64,000 nucleotides of DNA, taken from Cryobacterium sp. CG_9.6 (lineage in GTDB: Bacteria; Actinomycetota; Actinomycetes; Actinomycetales; Microbacteriaceae). The DNA is taken from contig NZ_JARXUZ010000001.1 of the NCBI RefSeq assembly GCF_029893365.1, positions 930,001 to 994,000 on the forward strand, in the 5' to 3' direction. Numbering within the stretch: position 1 is the first letter of the stretch; every line of letters begins with the position of its first letter. Under the pieces are notes generated by a model. The model searched no databases and was not told the origin of the DNA. It worked only from the letters and a program-made list of their open reading frames with translations. This document shows positions 59,186-64,000 of this stretch, one piece after another. The translations under genes were made by a program, and so were the position numbers.

Positions 59186-61786
59186 TTACCGGGTGGGGGT
59201 GAGCTGCAGCGTGTGGGTTGCGGCTGTTTTCAGTGCTATCGGCGTGAACGCCCACGGCCGGGTTTCGTGGTTTTGCCACAGCGGCGTCTGATCGACGTAG
59301 TTGCGGTGAAACGCGTGACCGGATGCCCCGGTGAGGTTGATCCACGTGGACTGGTCGAAGTCTCCGAGACTGATCACCTGCCGCATCGACGGTACCCAGT
59401 CCACCTCGAAGCCCACGCTGGCGTCTGAGCCCTGAGCGTTGACCACCGAGGAGCCGCCACCGAGCTCGTAGGGGCCGCGGTTGAGCAGCCACTCGATGGG
59501 CGCGACGCCCGATTTTCCGAGGCTTTGATTCGTGAGCACCAACGTGTGGATGCGTCCCCAGTCCCAGGTAGACACGTCGTTCCCCATGCGCGTGGCTCCC
59601 TCGGCTGCCGCGTCCTCCAGCACGCGCTTGAGCATGCCGGCCTGGTTCACCGTGCCGAGGCGCTTGTTGGTCCACCACGGTGAGGAGGGATCGGCGAGGA
59701 GCTGCGTGACGACAGCAAACGAGCGGGCACTGCCGGTCATTTCGGTGCCGTCCGGCAGGGTGTCGTCGAAAACCTCCGAGAGTAGGGTGTGCCACACGAG
59801 GTTGAAGTAGCCGGCTGCCGCGCTGTCGGCCGCCACGGTGAAGTCCCAGCCCTCGAAGAGCTGCTGTGCGTCGGCGGCCTGTCCCGTGACTGCAATCGCT
59901 TGCAGCGCCGGAACGAGGGCCGCGGCAATGGCGCTGTAGTTGTCGGCCTGAATCTCGCTCATGAGGTTCACCGTGAGCGGCGTTCCGGCGTCGATCAGGG
60001 TGGTGAGGTGCTGTGTGATGCGGTCAGCCCGATACCCCCGATCCCAATCGGCGGTGAGGAGGTAGGGGTAGTCGGGGCCGACGGCCGCGTTATTGGCGGC
60101 CACAATGTATCCGCTCGGGGGATTGAACACCTGAGGCAGCTCGTCAAAGGGAATGTAGCCGCTCCAGCCGTACTGGCTCGTCCACCCGGGTACCGGCACG
60201 GTGCCATTGCCGGTGACGCGAATGGGAATGATGCCGGGCGCCTGGTACCCAATGTTGCCGTCCACGTCGGCGTACACGAGGTTCTGCGACGGAACATCAA
60301 AGTTCGCTGCGGCCGCGCGAAAGGTGTCCCAGTTGGTAGCCCGGTTGAGGGCGAAAATAGCGGATGCTGTGCGGCCCGGCGTGAGGGCCGTCCACTGCAG
60401 CGAGAGCTCGGTGGTGACGGCCGGATCAACCGTGGCCGGATCGGCGGCGAGCCCTGCCGCCGCGGGGTAGTCAGTGGCGATGCCGGGGAATTCCGTTCCG
60501 GTTAGTCCGCTCACGATGGGCCCGTGCTCGGTGGCCCGAATGGTGATTTTTACGGACGGGCCGCCGGCTACCGTGATCTTTTCGCTGCGCACCAGCAGTG
60601 GTTTCTGCGCCCCGTCGTATTCGTAGGTGTCGCCGGTGACCCGCTCCAGGTAGAGGTCGGCCACATCGGGGCCAAGATTCGTGAAGCCCCAGGCCACACG
60701 CGCATTATGCCCGATGACCACACCCGGCAGCCCAGAAAAACTGTACCCGGCCACGTCGAAGGGGCACTCCGCACTCACCGTGCTGCAGCGCAGCCCCACC
60801 TGGTACCACACCGAGGGCAGGGCCGGCCCGAGGTGTGGGTCGTTGGCGAGCAGAGGTTTGCCGGTGTCGGTGAGGTTTCCGGCCACCACCCACGAGTTGG
60901 AGCCGATGTCACCACCGGCGGGCCCCAGCAGCTCCGGCACCGATTCCAGCGACGATTGCAGCGACGCGAGGGCACTGGCGTAACCGGCGCTGGCGGCGAA
61001 AACGGTTGCCGGCGCATCCGCTGCACCGGTGTCGGTCGATGTGGTGGCCGCCGTGGTGGCCGCCGGTGGGCCGCCCACGATGGTGGGGTGAGAGTCGTAG
61101 GGGTAGGCCGGATACAGCTCGGAGATTTGCGTGGAATCGAGGGCCGTGGCCAGTTGAGCGCGGTCGATCTCGTCCACGAGGTTGGAGCGCAGGTCCCACG
61201 CCATGGCTTTGAGCCAGGCCACGGAGTCGGCCGGAGTCCACGGCTCCGGTTCGTAGCCCGGGTTCTGCAGGGCCAGAACCGCGTACTCCACCGCCACGTC
61301 CGCTCCCCGGTGCGTCTTCAGGTAGGCGTTGACCCCGTCGGCGTAGGACTGAAAATAGCCGAGCGTCTCCGGGTCGAGCAGTGCCACCTCCGCCTCCGCC
61401 ACGGCGCGCCAGCCGAGCGTGCGCACAAAGGTATCCGTACCCACCTGGCTCTCCCCGAACAGCTCCGACAGCCGGCCAGCCGTCACGTGCCGGCGAAAAT
61501 CCATCTCCCAGAACCGGTCCTGCGCGTGCACGTACCCCTCGGCCATGAACAGGTCGCTCGCCGTCGACGCCGTGATCTGGGGAATCCCGGCCTCGTCCCG
61601 CAGCACCGTGACCGGTTCCTGCAACCCGGCTATTGCCACCTCGCCCGACAGCGTGGGAAAGGAGCGCGTCACCGTCCACACTCCGAGCCCGGCCACGACG
61701 AGCATCACGGTGAGGAGCACGCCCAGGCCCGCGAACAGGCGTCGCAGTCGGCGGTGCCGGGTACTGCGGGGTGCGTCGGTGCCCAC
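59186..61786 (-). CDS. Penicillin acylase family N-terminal-nucleophile hydrolase
   Basis: An 866-residue exported or membrane-anchored amidase with one hydrophobic segment at about residues 16-40. The alpha chain ends near residue 295, where the nucleophile Ser appears in 'GGDIGSNSWVVAG'; cleavage there would mature the enzyme into two chains. 'LLANDPHLGPALPSVWYQ' follows, as usual in the family. An Ala/Thr-rich insert lies just before the cleavage site (about residues 235-265). The substrate could be an acyl-homoserine lactone, beta-lactam or other N-acyl compound; this cannot be decided by sight. Confidence 0.9.
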   Translation of the reverse strand: MGTDAPRSTRHRRLRRLFAGLGVLLTVMLVVAGLGVWTVTRSFPTLSGEVAIAGLQEPVTVLRDEAGIPQITASTASDLFMAEGYVHAQDRFWEMDFRRHVTAGRLSELFGESQVGTDTFVRTLGWRAVAEAEVALLDPETLGYFQSYADGVNAYLKTHRGADVAVEYAVLALQNPGYEPEPWTPADSVAWLKAMAWDLRSNLVDEIDRAQLATALDSTQISELYPAYPYDSHPTIVGGPPAATTAATTSTDTGAADAPATVFAASAGYASALASLQSSLESVPELLGPAGGDIGSNSWVVAGNLTDTGKPLLANDPHLGPALPSVWYQVGLRCSTVSAECPFDVAGYSFSGLPGVVIGHNARVAWGFTNLGPDVADLYLERVTGDTYEYDGAQKPLLVRSEKITVAGGPSVKITIRATEHGPIVSGLTGTEFPGIATDYPAAAGLAADPATVDPAVTTELSLQWTALTPGRTASAIFALNRATNWDTFRAAAANFDVPSQNLVYADVDGNIGYQAPGIIPIRVTGNGTVPVPGWTSQYGWSGYIPFDELPQVFNPPSGYIVAANNAAVGPDYPYLLTADWDRGYRADRITQHLTTLIDAGTPLTVNLMSEIQADNYSAIAAALVPALQAIAVTGQAADAQQLFEGWDFTVAADSAAAGYFNLVWHTLLSEVFDDTLPDGTEMTGSARSFAVVTQLLADPSSPWWTNKRLGTVNQAGMLKRVLEDAAAEGATRMGNDVSTWDWGRIHTLVLTNQSLGKSGVAPIEWLLNRGPYELGGGSSVVNAQGSDASVGFEVDWVPSMRQVISLGDFDQSTWINLTGASGHAFHRNYVDQTPLWQNHETRPWAFTPIALKTAATHTLQLTPTR

Positions 61787-61906
61787 ATCACTCCCTTGTG
61801 ACTACAGGTGCATTCGTGCCGGTTTGTTCTCGCAGAAGAGTGTGCGATTGGCTTAGGTGGATGCTACTCGGTCTCGCCGCGGAGGGGACGCGTGTGCGGG
61901 GCCGTG

Positions 61907-62884
61907 TCAGGCGTGCAGGGCTTCGTTCAGCACGATGCCGGAACCACTGCGGGCCAGTACCTCAACGGCACCGGACACGGAATTGCGGCGAAAGAGCAGG
62001 TTCGGCACGCCGCTGAGCTCGACGGCCTTCACCGTGCGCGGCTGCCCGTCGGTGCCGTGCGGTTCGCCCACGAGAACAACCTTGGTGCCGGCCGTCACGT
62101 AGAGGCCGGCCTCCACGACCGTGTCATCGCCGATGGCAATACCCACACCCGAGTTCGCGCCGAGCAGCGCCCGGGCGCCGATCGAGACGCGCTGGGTTCC
62201 ACCACCGGAGAGGGTCCCCATAATGGATGCGCCGCCGCCGATGTCGGTGCCGGCGCTCACGACGACGCCCTGGGAGATGCGGCCCTCCACCATGGAGGAG
62301 CCGAGGGTGCCGGCGTTGAAGTTGACGAAACCTTCGTGCATCACCGTGGTGCCGGGCGCGAGGTGGGCGCCGAGACGCACGCGGGAGGCATCCGCTATGC
62401 GCACTCCGGTCGGAACGACATAGTTGAGCAGCGGGGGAAACTTGTCGAGCCCGGTGGCCGAGATTCCGGCGCGCTGCAGCTGGGGGCGCAGGCGCTCAAA
62501 GTCGGCCGGGGCGATGGGGCCGGCGTTGGTCCACACCACGGAGGGTAGGTGGCCAAAGATGCCGTCGAGGTTGATGGTGTTGGGAGCCACGAGCAGATGC
62601 GAGAGCAGGTGCAGGCGCAGGTAGGCGTCGCTCGTTTCGGTGGGCGGGGACTGCAGATCGATCTGCACCGTGACGGCCTCCAGTCGCACCGCGCGACGCG
62701 GGTCGGGGCCGGCGGCCTCGCACAGCTCGGCCGGAACAATCCAGCGGTCACGGTTGGCCGGCAGCTCGCCGAGCTGAGGGGACGGGAACCAGGTGTCGAG
62801 CACCACTCCGTCGGCGGTGACCGTGGCAAGACCATAGCCCCAGGCGTGGGCGGGGGACACAGAATCTGACTCGGGGGTAACCAT
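61907..62884 (-). CDS. dapD: Tetrahydrodipicolinate N-succinyltransferase
   Basis: A 325-residue enzyme of the actinobacterial DapD type, which transfers succinyl from succinyl-CoA in diaminopimelate synthesis. The N-terminal domain includes '[19 protein letters not shown]', and the C-terminal half is a left-handed beta-helix ('[20 protein letters not shown]' as [16 protein letters not shown]; '[14 protein letters not shown]'). The start ATG at 62884 is only 17 bp from the divergent dapE start. A start a few codons downstream (GTG at 'VSPAHAW') would leave more promoter space. Confidence 0.95.
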   Translation of the reverse strand: MVTPESDSVSPAHAWGYGLATVTADGVVLDTWFPSPQLGELPANRDRWIVPAELCEAAGPDPRRAVRLEAVTVQIDLQSPPTETSDAYLRLHLLSHLLVAPNTINLDGIFGHLPSVVWTNAGPIAPADFERLRPQLQRAGISATGLDKFPPLLNYVVPTGVRIADASRVRLGAHLAPGTTVMHEGFVNFNAGTLGSSMVEGRISQGVVVSAGTDIGGGASIMGTLSGGGTQRVSIGARALLGANSGVGIAIGDDTVVEAGLYVTAGTKVVLVGEPHGTDGQPRTVKAVELSGVPNLLFRRNSVSGAVEVLARSGSGIVLNEALHA

Positions 62885-62901
62885 TCCTCTAGATTAGTAG
62901 A

Positions 62902-64000
62902 GTGACTTCAACGCCTTCGAATCCTGTGTCAACCGCCGTAATCCTTGACCTCACGGGCTCAAGCATCGCGCTCACCCAGCAGATCTGCGACATCGAGTCG
63001 GTGTCCGGCAACGAGACGGCGCTCGCCGACGCGATCCAACTCGCTCTGACCGGTTTCGAGCACCTGGAAATTATTCGGGACGGCGACACCGTTGTAGCCC
63101 GCACGAACCTCGGCCGCGACCAGCGGGTGGTGATTGCCGGCCACATCGACACCGTGCCGCTCAACAACAACCTCTCCACCCGGTTCGAGACGATCGACGG
63201 CGTGGACTACCTCTGGGGCCGCGGCACCGTTGATATGAAGGCCGGCGTGGCCGTGCAGCTGAAGCTCGCCGCCGAGCTCGTGGAGCCCGGAGTCGACGTG
63301 ACATGGATGTGGTACGACCACGAGGAAGTGGCCGATGCGCTCAACGGCCTCGGCCGGCTGGCCCGCAACCGCCCCGATCTCTTCGTGGGAGACTTCGCCA
63401 TTCTGGGTGAACCCACCAACAGCCGGATCGAGGGCGGCTGTAACGGCAACCTGCGCGTGGAGGTGCGCACCTTTGGGCTGCGCGCCCACTCCGCACGCGC
63501 CTGGGTGGGCGAAAACGCCATCCACAAGGCCGCGCCCATCCTCGCCCTGCTGGCCGCGTATGAGCCGCGCCAGGTGGAGGTTGAGGGGCTCGTCTATCGT
63601 GAAGGGCTCAACGCCGTGGGTATCAGCGGCGGCATCGCCGGCAACGTGATTCCCGACGAGTGCATGGTGCACGTCAACTACCGGTTTGCGCCCAGCCGCA
63701 CCGCCGACGAGGCCGAGGAGCACCTGCGCGACCTCTTCGCCGGCTACGACGTGACCGTCGTCGACCGTGCCGAGGGCGCGCGTCCGGGGCTTGATGCCCC
63801 GCTCGCGCAGCAGTTTCTCCACGCCGTTGGAGGCGAGGCCATGCCCAAGTATGGCTGGACCGACGTGGCCCGCTTTTCCGCACTCGGCGTTCCCGCCGTC
63901 AACTACGGCCCGGGTGACCCGCTCAAGGCGCACGCCGACGACGAGCGGGTGGCCGTGGACCAGATCACCGCCTGCGAAACGGGCCTGCGTTCGTGGCTGA
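62902..64000 (+). CDS. dapE: Succinyl-diaminopimelate desuccinylase (C-terminus cut by window edge)
   Basis: At least 366 residues of an M20-family metallohydrolase. Zinc ligands are in 'IAGHIDTVPL', 'WGRGTVDMKAG', 'YDHEEV' and 'ILGEPTN'. The start is GTG at 62902 without a visible ribosome site; the 17-bp gap to dapD and the lack of such a site point to a possible leaderless mRNA. The family length is about 360-370, so only a few residues are probably missing. It acts one step after DapC in the same pathway as dapD. Confidence 0.94.
   Translation, partial: MTSTPSNPVSTAVILDLTGSSIALTQQICDIESVSGNETALADAIQLALTGFEHLEIIRDGDTVVARTNLGRDQRVVIAGHIDTVPLNNNLSTRFETIDGVDYLWGRGTVDMKAGVAVQLKLAAELVEPGVDVTWMWYDHEEVADALNGLGRLARNRPDLFVGDFAILGEPTNSRIEGGCNGNLRVEVRTFGLRAHSARAWVGENAIHKAAPILALLAAYEPRQVEVEGLVYREGLNAVGISGGIAGNVIPDECMVHVNYRFAPSRTADEAEEHLRDLFAGYDVTVVDRAEGARPGLDAPLAQQFLHAVGGEAMPKYGWTDVARFSALGVPAVNYGPGDPLKAHADDERVAVDQITACETGLRSWL

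Overview
The window is GC-rich, tightly packed chromosomal DNA from an actinobacterium, most likely Microbacteriaceae. The evidence is frequent GTG starts, many ATGA overlaps, a DtxR-type iron box, an actinobacterial FdxA-DapC pair, and a long intergenic hairpin repeat of a kind I associate with that family. I see no rRNA, tRNA, CRISPR array, transposase or integrase. Both window edges cut genes: an unknown CDS at the left and dapE at the right.

Region 1 (1-9.6 kb) is a ketone-carboxylation locus on the minus strand. It holds an extra HyuA-like ATPase, then acetone carboxylase gamma, beta and alpha subunits, then an unknown gene. A divergent AcoR-like regulator faces it across a perfect 19-bp palindrome. 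The regulator's AAA+ domain is degenerate. Region 2 (9.7-12.4 kb) holds a LON-domain protein, an ABC-F ATPase and an orphan LysR-type DNA-binding domain.

Region 3 (12.4-29.9 kb) is the most unusual part. A two-gene cassette occurs twice in tandem: a two-TM membrane protein ending in a sigma-region-4-like helix-turn-helix, and a single-TM protein with two outward-facing Ig-like (Big_2-like) domains. Copy 1 continues into an ABC-2 exporter. Both copies lie next to an 80-bp block that is identical at the two sites, exactly 1920 bp apart. The second block contains a sigma-A-like promoter pointing into a compact contractile injection system: cap-like protein, sheath, tube, disordered protein, CIS-tube/LysM-type protein, VgrG-like spike, PAAR-like tip, gp25, baseplate J with a C-terminal beta-propeller, and tail protein I. 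The same transcript then encodes two membrane proteins, with a multi-TM protein converging on its end. No AAA+ ATPase, tape measure or capsid gene is present in the window. I read this as a candidate membrane-signal-controlled, membrane-tethered injection system.

Region 4 (29.9-35.6 kb) is a tandem glycine riboswitch controlling gcvT-gcvH-gcvP, followed by a CPBP-family membrane protein. Region 5 (35.8-48.5 kb) holds two complete peptide ABC importers of the Dpp/Opp type, each with a fused double ATPase. In both, a stem-loop separates the binding-protein gene from the first permease. The second operon is interrupted by an opposite-strand membrane gene. Region 6 (48.5-55.1 kb) is typA, a small lipoprotein, a noncoding stretch with three long palindromic repeats, and the iron-uptake operon efeUOB behind a DtxR-type box. 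Region 7 (55.1-64 kb) holds a degenerate PIG-L-like membrane protein, fdxA, dapC, citrate synthase, a penicillin-acylase-family enzyme, and divergent dapD and dapE. The dapC, dapD and dapE products all belong to the succinylase branch of lysine/diaminopimelate synthesis.
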